Positions 1-8,187 of a DNA stretch of 50,870 bases are shown here, piece after piece. Every line of letters starts with the position of its first letter. Position 1 is the first letter of the stretch. The DNA comes from DASUFP01 sp036274495 (GTDB taxonomy: Bacteria > Bacteroidota > Bacteroidia > AKYH767-A > OLB10), in the NCBI GenBank assembly GCA_036274495.1, contig DASUFP010000094.1, positions 1 through 50,870 on the forward strand, read 5' to 3'. Under the pieces are notes generated by a model, which was not told where the DNA came from, did not search any database, and saw nothing but the letters and a program-made list of their open reading frames with translations. The position numbers were made by a program, and so were the translations under genes.

Positions 1-869
1 GAATGATGGCTTCTGTACAACCATTTATTTCAGGAGCCATCTCCAAAACCATCAACATGCCTTATGAGGCATCTGTGGAAGATGTAAGTAAATGCTATGA
101 ATTATCATGGAAACTGGGATTGAAATCAAATGCTCTTTACAGGGATGGCAGTAAACTTTCTCAACCATTGAGTGTACGTGCCGGTCGGCTAAACAATGCC
201 CAAACAAGTGAGCTGACCGCCGACGAAATATTAGAAGCGGCCAGAGAAATTATTCAGCATTCATCCGACACCATTTTTAAGAGACAATTATCAAGTATTG
301 TTCACCGGAAAAGGCTTCCTGCCAAAAGATCGGGTTTTACTCAAAAAGGAAAAATTGCCGGACATACGGTTTTTGTCCGCACCGGTGAATATGACGACGG
401 AACTCTTGGTGAATTTTTTGTAGATATGCACAAAGAGAGTACTTCGTTCAGGTCACTATTAAATTGTTTTGCTATTGCGGTTTCAATCGGATTACAATAT
501 GGTGTACCCCTTGAAGAATATGTAGATAAATTTGTTTTTACACGATTTGAACCAAGCGGTCAGGTTGACCACCCGAATATTAAAACAGCAACATCAGTGG
601 TCGATTATATTTTTCGACTGCTTGCAATGGAGTATCTGGGAAGAGAAGATTTGGTTCACATAAAACCTTCGGAGAAACAGAAATCGGCGACTGCTAAAAA
701 AGGGGAATTAAACCGGCTGAAGCCACAGCCAAATGCTGATCCCGCTCAGCAATATATGGAATCGGTAATGGGCGATGCCCCTTTATGCAATGTTTGTGGT
801 CACCTGACTATCCGTTCAGGAGCCTGTTACAAATGTTTGAATTGTGGCACCAGCCTGGGCTGCAGCTGA
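1..869 (+). CDS. nrdJ: Vitamin B12-dependent (class II) ribonucleotide reductase, C-terminal part
   Basis: The reading frame is open from the left edge of the window, so only the last ~289 codons are seen and the true start lies outside. The product reduces ribonucleotides to deoxyribonucleotides using adenosylcobalamin. The visible part carries the family's C-terminal core (PYEASVEDV, LYRDGSKLSQPL, FTQKGKIAGHTVFVRTGEYD, and the EYVDKFVFTRFEPSGQV stretch) followed by a Lys-rich linker and a Cys cluster near the end (CNVCGH, then CYKCLNCG and a last Cys two residues before the stop). Such a Cys-rich tail is typical of the long class II enzymes and is thought to bind zinc and/or re-reduce the active site. 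The Met at position 3 is internal, not a start. I am confident of the family. Confidence 0.93.
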   Translation, partial: MMASVQPFISGAISKTINMPYEASVEDVSKCYELSWKLGLKSNALYRDGSKLSQPLSVRAGRLNNAQTSELTADEILEAAREIIQHSSDTIFKRQLSSIVHRKRLPAKRSGFTQKGKIAGHTVFVRTGEYDDGTLGEFFVDMHKESTSFRSLLNCFAIAVSIGLQYGVPLEEYVDKFVFTRFEPSGQVDHPNIKTATSVVDYIFRLLAMEYLGREDLVHIKPSEKQKSATAKKGELNRLKPQPNADPAQQYMESVMGDAPLCNVCGHLTIRSGACYKCLNCGTSLGCS

Positions 870-1040
870 GTTTATTAGAACCTGATTGGGGTACATTTTA
901 AGTTTCGTCATTAAATCTTTTATAAAAAACCACTTTAAAAATTGAATATAGTTATTTGATTTTCAATGTGTTGATTATACTTTTTACTGCCTGTTGTTTA
1001 TTACTTTTTGTTGCTTTTAACCACAATTTGGCGATTGGAT

Positions 1041-1048
1041 TATCTTTG
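1041..1048 (+). promoter_or_regulatory. Bacteroidetes-type -7 box (TATCTTTG) before the cyanophycinase gene
   Basis: TATCTTTG is an exact match to the TAnnTTTG box of Bacteroidetes housekeeping promoters. No clean TTG is seen at the ideal distance; the nearest TTG (1011-1013) is 27 bases upstream. The box lies inside the longest reading frame of the downstream gene, which argues for the ATG at 1073 as the real start. Confidence 0.5.
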
Positions 1049-1072
1049 CCCGTTCACGCGCGAATCAGCATT

Positions 1073-1948
1073 ATGGAGATACCGAAAGGAAAATTAATTG
1101 CCATTGGCGGCAATGAGGACAAAGGAACCGAGCCGGAACCAAATTACGAACAAAAAAATAATCTCAATTTTTTTGAATTGCAAATCCTCAGCAGGGTGCT
1201 TCATGAGATGAGGAATAATAAGCAATCAAACATAGAAGTCATCACCTCCGCATCTTCCATACCTGAAGAGGTCGGAGAGGCCTACATTTCTGCATTTGAA
1301 AAACTGGGAGAGAAAAATGTCAACCTGATGCATATAAAAAATCGGGAAGATGCAAAAAATCCTGAATTTATACGTCGCATAAAAGATTGTGACGGAATTA
1401 TGTTTACCGGTGGAAATCAACTTCGGTTGAGCAGTATTTTCGGAGGAACCGAAATAATTTCAATCATGCAACACCGTTATTTGAATGAGCATTTTGTAAT
1501 TGCCGGAACCAGTGCCGGAGCCATGGCAATGTCAAATACCATGATATACCAGGGCAGCAGTTCAGGCGCGTTACTAAAAGGAGAAGTTAAAATTACAACG
1601 GGACTTGGGTTTATTAAGAATGTGATCATCGATACCCATTTTAACAAAAGAGGTCGGTTCGGACGACTGGCCACCGCCGTTGCAAGCAATCCCGGATGTA
1701 TCGGTATAGGGCTGGGAGAAGATACAGGAGTAATCATCAGCGAAAACCAATTTCTTGAGGTAATTGGATCAACTCATGTTACAATTGTTGACGGGTATGA
1801 TATTCAACATTCAAATATTGCTGAATTACAAGAAGGAAGTCCCATTTCCATTGAAAACCTTAAAGTACACATATTAACAAAGGGAAACGGATACGATTTG
1901 ACGACGCGAGCATTTAGTAAGGAAGTGAATGCGGAGAAAGTGAAGTAA
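1073..1948 (+). CDS. Cyanophycinase-like S51 peptidase
   Basis: About 291 residues from the ATG at 1073. Cyanophycinases hydrolyse the Asp-Arg storage polymer cyanophycin to beta-Asp-Arg dipeptides. The start of the protein (GKLIAIGGNEDKG), the FTGGNQ motif and the nucleophile-elbow GTSAGAMAMS with the catalytic Ser match peptidase family S51. The frame is open back to a TTG at 956, but that extension would add a hydrophobic segment and contains a promoter-like box, so 1073 is preferred; if the upstream start were used the protein would carry a signal-like N-terminus and be exported. No cyanophycin synthetase is present in the window, so the substrate in this organism is not proven. The preceding nrdJ fragment ends 204 bases upstream and is probably a separate unit. 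Confidence 0.85.
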   Translation: MEIPKGKLIAIGGNEDKGTEPEPNYEQKNNLNFFELQILSRVLHEMRNNKQSNIEVITSASSIPEEVGEAYISAFEKLGEKNVNLMHIKNREDAKNPEFIRRIKDCDGIMFTGGNQLRLSSIFGGTEIISIMQHRYLNEHFVIAGTSAGAMAMSNTMIYQGSSSGALLKGEVKITTGLGFIKNVIIDTHFNKRGRFGRLATAVASNPGCIGIGLGEDTGVIISENQFLEVIGSTHVTIVDGYDIQHSNIAELQEGSPISIENLKVHILTKGNGYDLTTRAFSKEVNAEKVK

Positions 1949-2304
1949 TTTACAGTATCGGATTCAGGATTTTTTCCTGAAAGTATTTCCATAACACTAT
2001 TTAGTTGTTATTTTTTTTCATTGGTGCCGTTACCTTGGTTTTTCAACCTTGAATCAGTCAGCGTTTTCCAAAACTCAAGTTACTGAGTCGGAGTTTGAAC
2101 TCGTTCATTGAGTTTTCATTTTCCCGTTAGTTCCTTTGAGCCGGAAATAAATAGGACTTCCATCCGTTTAAATATTCCAATCACTGTTTGATTTGTATAT
2201 GTAATATTGATCGGATGGTATCTATACATATGCTTCCCTTTGAGCTGCATCGTGATCTCTTTTAACCAATTAAACCAATAGCTTTACATTCCATCAAAGA
2301 CACA
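1949..2304. other. 356-base gene-free stretch
   Basis: No coding frame is seen. It starts with a short hairpin (7-bp arms TTCAGGA/TCCTGAA at 1963-1981), which could end transcription of the cyanophycinase gene, though no long T tract follows. The rest is AT-rich and presumably holds the promoter of the DUF1800 gene, but I find no exact TAnnTTTG box there. Confidence 0.4.
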
Positions 2305-3675
2305 ATGTCATCACAGAAGCTCTTTCATCATTTATGCTGGCGTTCGGGGTTCGGACCGGATCCGGGAGCTGATTATCAGGATTATGAAGTCGAGGTGGTG
2401 AGGCTTTTCGCTGATAATGCACCTGGCGACCTGACAGTTCCCGGTTGGACACCAACCTCTGTTATTGACATCAGGGCTATGAGCTTGGAAAAAAGGAAGG
2501 AATACCAGAGAACAGAACGCCAGGCACGACTAAAATTGGGATATCTCTGGTTCACCAAAATGGCTGCAGCTCCGAATCCTTTCCCCGAAAAAATGGCTTT
2601 TTTCTGGTCAGGGCACTTTGCATGCAGGGTGAACTCAGCACAGTTCGGTTTGAGATATGTAAATGCGCTCCGAAAAAATGCCCTTGGGAATTTTGGTGAT
2701 CTGCTCCGGGCGATGATCCGTGACGCTGCTTTACTTCAATTCCTCAACAATAATCAAAATGTAAAAGGTAATCCGAATGAAAATTTTGCCAGAGAGTTCT
2801 TCGAACTATTCACATTAGGAAGAGGTAACTATACGGAACAGGATGTTAAGGAAGCTGCCAGAGCGTTAACCGGCTGGGGATTTGACAGGGAAGGATTATT
2901 TACATTCCGGACACAGTTGCATGACTCAGGAACCAAAACCATTTTTGGAAACTCCGGCAATTACGATGGTGATGATTTGGTTGACCTGGTGCTCAAACGG
3001 CGTGAGTGCGCCATGTTCATTTCGTATAAGATATGCAGGCAATTCCAAAGTGATTCACCCGATATCGGACTTATTAAAAATATTGCTGATGCCTTGTACT
3101 CCTCAAATTATAACATCCGTACAGCGATGGAAACTCTTTTCAGGTCCCCTCAGTTCAGATCTGAAGATTGTGTTGGATCAAAAATTAAATCACCGGTAGA
3201 ACTGCTTGCAGGATTGTTCAGAATGTTTGATATAAAACCTGAAAAGGAAACTTCATTGCTTCAGCTGCAGCGTGCTTTGGGTCAGGTACCGCTCAATCCT
3301 CCGAACGTCGGTGGCTGGACCTCAGGTAAAGGATGGATTGACAGCTCCACCCTCTTTTTTCGAATGAGACTCTCACAGCTGTTGCTGGCTCAGGGAGATG
3401 TCATTCTTGATCCAAAAGCCGAATTTGATGCACAACAACAGACCATTGTTAACAATAGAAAAATAAAAACAACTTTTGATACTGTAAAATTGAATCAGAT
3501 TCCTGTATCAAAAGATGAGAATCAGTTACAGGTGCTTTCTGATTTCCTGCTTCAGATTGCTCCCTCAAAGAGTGTGGCAGCGCTGATTAAATCTCAAGTC
3601 ACTGCCAATGGCGGATCCGCATTACTGAAATCAGCCATCATGCTGATGAGTCTCCCTGAATATCAAATCTGCTGA
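2305..3675 (+). CDS. DUF1800 family protein
   Basis: 456 residues. The family signature near the N-terminus (HHLCWRSGFGPDP), the ENFAREFFELFTLGRGNYTEQDVKEAARALTGW-type core and the late PPNVGGW motif are all visible. The function of DUF1800 is unknown. No signal peptide is evident, yet the partner gene downstream is exported. It ends 2 bases before the ATG of a DUF1501 gene, and DUF1800-DUF1501 pairs are a common arrangement in many bacteria, so the two products very likely work together. Some members in other phyla are fused to or neighbour secreted repeat proteins. Identification of the family is firm; nothing in the sequence tells its chemical activity. Confidence 0.9.
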   Translation: MSSQKLFHHLCWRSGFGPDPGADYQDYEVEVVRLFADNAPGDLTVPGWTPTSVIDIRAMSLEKRKEYQRTERQARLKLGYLWFTKMAAAPNPFPEKMAFFWSGHFACRVNSAQFGLRYVNALRKNALGNFGDLLRAMIRDAALLQFLNNNQNVKGNPNENFAREFFELFTLGRGNYTEQDVKEAARALTGWGFDREGLFTFRTQLHDSGTKTIFGNSGNYDGDDLVDLVLKRRECAMFISYKICRQFQSDSPDIGLIKNIADALYSSNYNIRTAMETLFRSPQFRSEDCVGSKIKSPVELLAGLFRMFDIKPEKETSLLQLQRALGQVPLNPPNVGGWTSGKGWIDSSTLFFRMRLSQLLLAQGDVILDPKAEFDAQQQTIVNNRKIKTTFDTVKLNQIPVSKDENQLQVLSDFLLQIAPSKSVAALIKSQVTANGGSALLKSAIMLMSLPEYQIC

Positions 3676-3677
3676 TC

Positions 3678-4877
3678 ATGAAGAAAGTTACCAGAAAAGA
3701 ATTTATTGGTACCGGGTTCCTGGCCGGGTGCTCATTGCTGATTCCAAAATTTCTGAAAGCAACTGGTTCATTTGCAGGTGTGCAAGGTGATCGCAAACTA
3801 ATCGTTGTTCAGCTATCGGGCGGAAACGATGGCCTCAATACCATTATCCCCTATCGTAATGATATTTATTACTCAAACAGACCTGTTCTTTCTTACAAGA
3901 CTAATGAGGTATTGCCATTGAGTGATGAACTTGGATTTAACCCTTCAATGAAATCACTCAGATCATTGTTTGAAAAGGGAGACATGTGCATCCTCAACAA
4001 TGTGGGTTATCCCGACCCGGACCGGTCACATTTTCGTTCAATGGATATCTGGCAAACGGCTTCCGGCAGCAATGAATATCTTAACTCCGGTTGGCTGGGA
4101 AGATATCTGGATGCCACCTGTAATGATTGCAGTAATGCACACCTTGTTCTGGAGGCTGATGATATGCTGAGTCTGGCTCTGAAAGGAAAACAGGTAAATG
4201 GAATGGCTGTTAAAAATCCCGAACGGTTGTGGAGAGCCGTCCATGATCCGTTCTTTGAAAAACTTTCAAAAACCTCAAATGAAGGTCATCATCATGAACT
4301 CACAGATTATCTGTATAAAACCGCATTAGACACCCAAGGTTCGGTGGATTACCTTGTTGCTAAAGCCCGTAAGGCAACTACCATAGCTGACTATCCAGAT
4401 AATGAATTCGGTAAAAACCTCAAAATGATTTCCGGTTTAATAGGATCAGGATGCGAAACACGGGTTTATTATGTGTCGCTCACCGGATTTGATACCCATG
4501 CACGACAAAAACAGGTTCAGGAACGGTTACTGGAAACTTTATCTGACGGATTAAATGCCCTTGTATCGGACCTGAAGCAAAACGGTCATTTTAACAATAC
4601 ACTGATAATGACATTTTCTGAATTCGGGAGAAGAGTGAAAGAAAACGGCAGTGCGGGAACCGATCACGGGGCAGCCAACAATTTAATGCTTCTTGGAGGA
4701 TCACTCAAAAAGACCGGCTTCTACAATGCACCTCCCGACCTTCAAAACCTGCAATCGGGTGATGTTGCTCATACTGTTGATTTCCGAAATGTTTATGCGA
4801 CTGTACTTGAAAAGTGGTTGCAGACAGATCCCTCCATCATAATCACCCAAAAAACAACGCCGGAATCCTTTATATGA
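3678..4877 (+). CDS. DUF1501 family protein, probably exported
   Basis: 399 residues. The N-terminus (KKVTRKEFIGTGFLAGCSLLIPKFL) has charged residues before a hydrophobic stretch, like a Tat or Sec signal peptide of this family, although it lacks a perfect twin arginine. The body shows the DUF1501 hallmarks: VVQLSGGNDGLNTIIPY near residue 45, DRSHFRSMDIWQTA, SLTGFDTHARQ, TFSEFGRRVKENGSAGTDHGAANN and a final HTVDFRNVYATVLEKWL. The family is distantly related to alkaline-phosphatase-fold hydrolases (the HGA and D-T-H motifs), but no activity has been assigned. It is translated right after the DUF1800 gene (2-base gap) and so forms an operon with it. The last codons overlap a terminator used by the gene on the opposite strand. 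Confidence 0.9.
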   Translation: MKKVTRKEFIGTGFLAGCSLLIPKFLKATGSFAGVQGDRKLIVVQLSGGNDGLNTIIPYRNDIYYSNRPVLSYKTNEVLPLSDELGFNPSMKSLRSLFEKGDMCILNNVGYPDPDRSHFRSMDIWQTASGSNEYLNSGWLGRYLDATCNDCSNAHLVLEADDMLSLALKGKQVNGMAVKNPERLWRAVHDPFFEKLSKTSNEGHHHELTDYLYKTALDTQGSVDYLVAKARKATTIADYPDNEFGKNLKMISGLIGSGCETRVYYVSLTGFDTHARQKQVQERLLETLSDGLNALVSDLKQNGHFNNTLIMTFSEFGRRVKENGSAGTDHGAANNLMLLGGSLKKTGFYNAPPDLQNLQSGDVAHTVDFRNVYATVLEKWLQTDPSIIITQKTTPESFI

Positions 4878-4885
4878 ATTCCGGC
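4850..4885 (-). terminator. Intrinsic terminator of the minus-strand beta-barrel gene, inside the DUF1501 3' end
   Basis: GCCGGAAT (4859-4866) pairs with ATTCCGGC (4878-4885) around an 11-base loop. Read on the minus strand the hairpin is followed by GTTGTTTTTTGG, a proper U tract; on the plus strand no T tract follows. The loop contains the stop codon of the convergent DUF1501 gene, so the terminator is embedded in that coding sequence. Confidence 0.7.
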
Positions 4886-4905
4886 GGAGTACAACTGAGA
4901 ATCAC

Positions 4906-5484
4906 TCAAAAATAAAAACATAATCCCGCTTGGAGATGGCTGGTGGTATTACTGTTGCCAATGTCTATCAAACCCTGATTGTATTTTACTTCGGCACCAA
5001 AAAATAAAAATTTTATTCCAACCCCCAGCTGACCGCCGATATCAAAAGAGTCAAAATCAGTATCAACATCTTTTCCTGCCACTTTAGCATTGTCCGAAAC
5101 TTTGAAAGCCGGATTAAAACCGCCAAAAGCATAAAACATACCCAACTTAAACTTGAGATTAATAGGAATATCCAGGTAGCTAAGTACAATTTTGTTATCT
5201 GCGTTTTTCTCCGACCCTGTTTGATAATATTCCAACCCGGAATAGAGCGAAAGCAACTTGCCGGCTCCAAATTTCCTGCAGCCGAATATACCTACATAAA
5301 AACTGTTCAGGTTGTCCCAATCTGATTCACTCAGATTGCTGGATTGATATCCAACTCTGATCCCCTTACTGTATTTCTTGTCATCATCATCATCACCCGA
5401 ACCGGCAAATACGTTTCTTGTAGAGCAAACCAGTATCAGTCCCATCAGGAACATCAACGAATAAAATTTTGCTTGATTTTTCAT
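4906..5484 (-). CDS. Outer-membrane beta-barrel family protein
   Basis: 192 residues. A signal peptide is clear (MKNQAKFYSLMFLMGLILV, likely cleaved after NVFA), followed by an acidic Asp/Lys-rich stretch and alternating hydrophobic strands (GIRVGYQSSNLS, FYVGIFGCRKFG, LYSGLEYYQTG, LDIPINLKFKLGMFYAFGGFNPAF, GGQLGVGIKFLFFGAEVKYNQGL) ending with an aromatic residue (CFYF). This is the pattern of the small porin-like OMP_b-brl/PorT-type barrels of Bacteroidetes. Its exact role is unknown. It is convergent with the DUF1501 gene and separated from the M1 peptidase gene by 96 bases on the same strand. Confidence 0.8.
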   Translation of the reverse strand: MKNQAKFYSLMFLMGLILVCSTRNVFAGSGDDDDDKKYSKGIRVGYQSSNLSESDWDNLNSFYVGIFGCRKFGAGKLLSLYSGLEYYQTGSEKNADNKIVLSYLDIPINLKFKLGMFYAFGGFNPAFKVSDNAKVAGKDVDTDFDSFDIGGQLGVGIKFLFFGAEVKYNQGLIDIGNSNTTSHLQAGLCFYF

Positions 5485-5580
5485 TTGTTTGACTTTTTAG
5501 TGTGAATTATTTCTGATGAATATTTGATCAGTGAATTATAGAACATTCCGATGAGAGCAAAAGTTTTTCACTACTATTTC

Positions 5581-7986
5581 CTATCTACCAGTTAAAACAA
5601 CACTCCCGCTGGCTACCGTGCCTTTGCCATTTGTATAAAGAACAATATACTTGCCGGTAGTCCTGTCGGGTATCTGCCAAATCAGGCTCCTTTCTCCTTT
5701 TTCAGTCGGGAATGTTGACACCAGTCTTCCACCATTATCCAGAATAACAATTTTTCCTGCTGAATCCCCTTCAGCCGGCAAATTTATTGTGCAGCTTCCT
5801 GAAGCCGGATTGGGATAAATTAACAGCTGCATTTTTGAAAACAACGGTTGTTCTGCCACGGACAAGGTATAATCATACATACCCAGCGTATATTCACCTT
5901 GTTTAAGAGTATCCACGGTGAAACTGCCTCGTTTATCGGTTGAAGACGGTCCGATATTATGAGTGGACGCAACTACCGGATGCCAGTCGTCCCATGTGCC
6001 TTCTCTGTAAAGTATCAGTAAACTATCCTCATTTGTGGTTATAAAAGTATTGTCGAGGTAACCGGTAGTACCACTGGTAGAACCATCATAAACAAATGTC
6101 CCTTTCGAAAGAAAACCGGGTTCAAACAATCCGTCGATTTTCCAGTAATGATAATCCGACAACCTTATGCCCGGATTTGATTGTTTAAATGGATCCGGAG
6201 GCACAAAATTATGCTCGGCCCTTACCAAGGATGCAGGAACACTTACACTTTGCACATTCAATGTTACATTGGTTTCATTAATGGCCTGCACGCCGGTTGA
6301 AGTTACAGTACTGATGTTGTCGGAAATCGCATCACTGACTTTTTCATAACGGTCAAGCGCAATCCACCCGGCTAAAAAATATATTGGTATATGAAACACA
6401 TTGGTAACTGAATCGATCAACACAGAAACGGTAGTATCAGTAACTCCGTCGGAAAAAGTAATGTCGACAGGCATTGCATAAAGATGGTTATTGCCCACGC
6501 TTCGCTGTCGTGTATAAACATAATAATGATCTAAACCACCGGGGACATACACCACAGAATCGATGGAGAAGTGAGGCCATCCGGGAGTGAATATCCAGTC
6601 GTCAAAAAACCGGTTCATGTTTATTCCTGAACCTGCCGTAAGTTGATCCCTTAAATCATAGCTGGAAGCACCATTGTAGGCCATATTGTTCATGTAGGTC
6701 TGACAGCCGGCAAAAAACAACGAATCACCCATGTAATTCCTCAGTGTATGAACCATATCCGCACCCTTGTTATAAACATGTGAGCCGTATGTATATTCCT
6801 GAGGAATATTGTTCATTGTCAGATAACTTCCGTCTCCCGCCGGTGTATGCGCAAATTGAAGCTGTTTTCTATGATTTGTTCTGATCCAGTTCCGGTAAGC
6901 CGTTTGACCGCTGATAAATTGTGTGTACCAGGCCTCATTGTAAGATGCAAATCCCTCGTTAAGCCACATATCCTGTGCAGTAGAACAGGTGACTTTGTCG
7001 CCCCACCACATATGTGACAACTCATGCGCCCAGAGAGTGGCATATGTTTGAGATCCGTTAATAAATGCTCTGCCTATGTGAATGCTGGAAGCGTGTTCCA
7101 TGGCCCCGTTGTTAAATGGCACTAAACAATATCCGACTTTATCAAAAGGGTATGGCCCATAACCTCCGATGAACCTTGAAAGAGTTGTATCAAGTGTAGA
7201 AAAGGTGTTCAAAACCGCAACGGTATCGGTTGTTAAAGCTGCCCATTCAACCGGGATCCCGTTTGATGTTCGCTGTAAACTATAATAGGGACCAACTGCC
7301 ATTGAAACAAGATAGCTAGGAATAGTCTGATTCATTTTCCAATGCCATGTTACCGTCCCGTTTGGATTAAATAACTGCTGTTGTAAGGTACCGTTACAAA
7401 ATGCAGCAAGCGAACTTGGAGTAGTTATAAAAAATTCATACTTGCTTCGTGTCGTAAAATCATCAAAACAGGGATACCAGGCGCGACCATAGTTATGGGG
7501 ATCAGCGGCAAATCCAACACCCAGATTGAAGGCATAATTTCCATTAAAATAAAATCCACCCCATCCTGAGGCATCCTGAGCCGGTTGCCCGTGATAATAC
7601 ACCGAAATAACAGTTGTATCTCCCGGGTTCATCATGCCCGGTAATGAAACAGCTAAAACCGTATCGTTGTAACTGTAAAAAGGCAGTTGTTGATTTATTG
7701 CAATAGAATCAATTGTAAATCCAAGCAAATCAAAATAAGTTGTTAATATAGGGCTGGTTGCCGCAACTGTTAAATCTGCTGAGGCTCTTATGGTATGAGC
7801 TGTAAAGTCAATTGAATCAACATGAATTACCACCTCAGGAATAGTGTATCCGTTGGGAATTGAAGTGGATCTCCATTGGCCTGTTTCATTATTGCGACGG
7901 AAATCCCCGGATACCAGTTGTGGCTGTGCTTGCAACGCAATACAAACTAACATTAGCCCACTTAAAACCCATTTACCAATCTTCAT
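5581..7986 (-). CDS. Secreted M1 family aminopeptidase with type IX secretion sorting domain
   Basis: 801 residues. A signal peptide (residues 1-20, ending LQA) leads into an M1 N-terminal domain and a gluzincin catalytic core: GAMEHAS at 294-300 binds the peptide N-terminus, HELSH at 321-325 provides the zinc ligands, and Glu344 in WLNEGFA is the third ligand at the proper spacing of 18 residues. A beta-sandwich region follows, and the last ~80 residues (LLIYPNPASGSCTINL ... GKYIVLYTNGKG) form a type A C-terminal domain recognised by the type IX secretion system, so the enzyme is expected on the cell surface or outside. It should release N-terminal amino acids from peptides for nutrition. 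No T9SS machinery genes are in the window. Confidence 0.93.
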   Translation of the reverse strand: MKIGKWVLSGLMLVCIALQAQPQLVSGDFRRNNETGQWRSTSIPNGYTIPEVVIHVDSIDFTAHTIRASADLTVAATSPILTTYFDLLGFTIDSIAINQQLPFYSYNDTVLAVSLPGMMNPGDTTVISVYYHGQPAQDASGWGGFYFNGNYAFNLGVGFAADPHNYGRAWYPCFDDFTTRSKYEFFITTPSSLAAFCNGTLQQQLFNPNGTVTWHWKMNQTIPSYLVSMAVGPYYSLQRTSNGIPVEWAALTTDTVAVLNTFSTLDTTLSRFIGGYGPYPFDKVGYCLVPFNNGAMEHASSIHIGRAFINGSQTYATLWAHELSHMWWGDKVTCSTAQDMWLNEGFASYNEAWYTQFISGQTAYRNWIRTNHRKQLQFAHTPAGDGSYLTMNNIPQEYTYGSHVYNKGADMVHTLRNYMGDSLFFAGCQTYMNNMAYNGASSYDLRDQLTAGSGINMNRFFDDWIFTPGWPHFSIDSVVYVPGGLDHYYVYTRQRSVGNNHLYAMPVDITFSDGVTDTTVSVLIDSVTNVFHIPIYFLAGWIALDRYEKVSDAISDNISTVTSTGVQAINETNVTLNVQSVSVPASLVRAEHNFVPPDPFKQSNPGIRLSDYHYWKIDGLFEPGFLSKGTFVYDGSTSGTTGYLDNTFITTNEDSLLILYREGTWDDWHPVVASTHNIGPSSTDKRGSFTVDTLKQGEYTLGMYDYTLSVAEQPLFSKMQLLIYPNPASGSCTINLPAEGDSAGKIVILDNGGRLVSTFPTEKGERSLIWQIPDRTTGKYIVLYTNGKGTVASGSVVLTGR

Positions 7987-8152
7987 GTGATGATTTTTAG
8001 AATATTAAAAGTACTCATCGCAAAGATTTTTAAGGTAATTAAACGTTTTCTGCTCAAAAAACCATGCTATTAAATTGATTTACAGTATTATATATATAGT
8101 ATCTTAAATAAAAAAAAGCTGACTTTCAAGATACACCCATATTAAAAATCCC

Positions 8153-8160
8153 TATTTTCG
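8153..8160 (+). promoter_or_regulatory. Probable -7 box (TATTTTCG) of the glutamate dehydrogenase gene
   Basis: One mismatch to TAnnTTTG, 27 bases before the start codon, in an AT-rich 201-base intergenic region between the divergent M1 peptidase and gdh genes. The -33 element is not clear (TTTCA near 8124). Confidence 0.35.
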
Positions 8161-8187
8161 CTGCCTGAAATACTCACCACCTACCCC

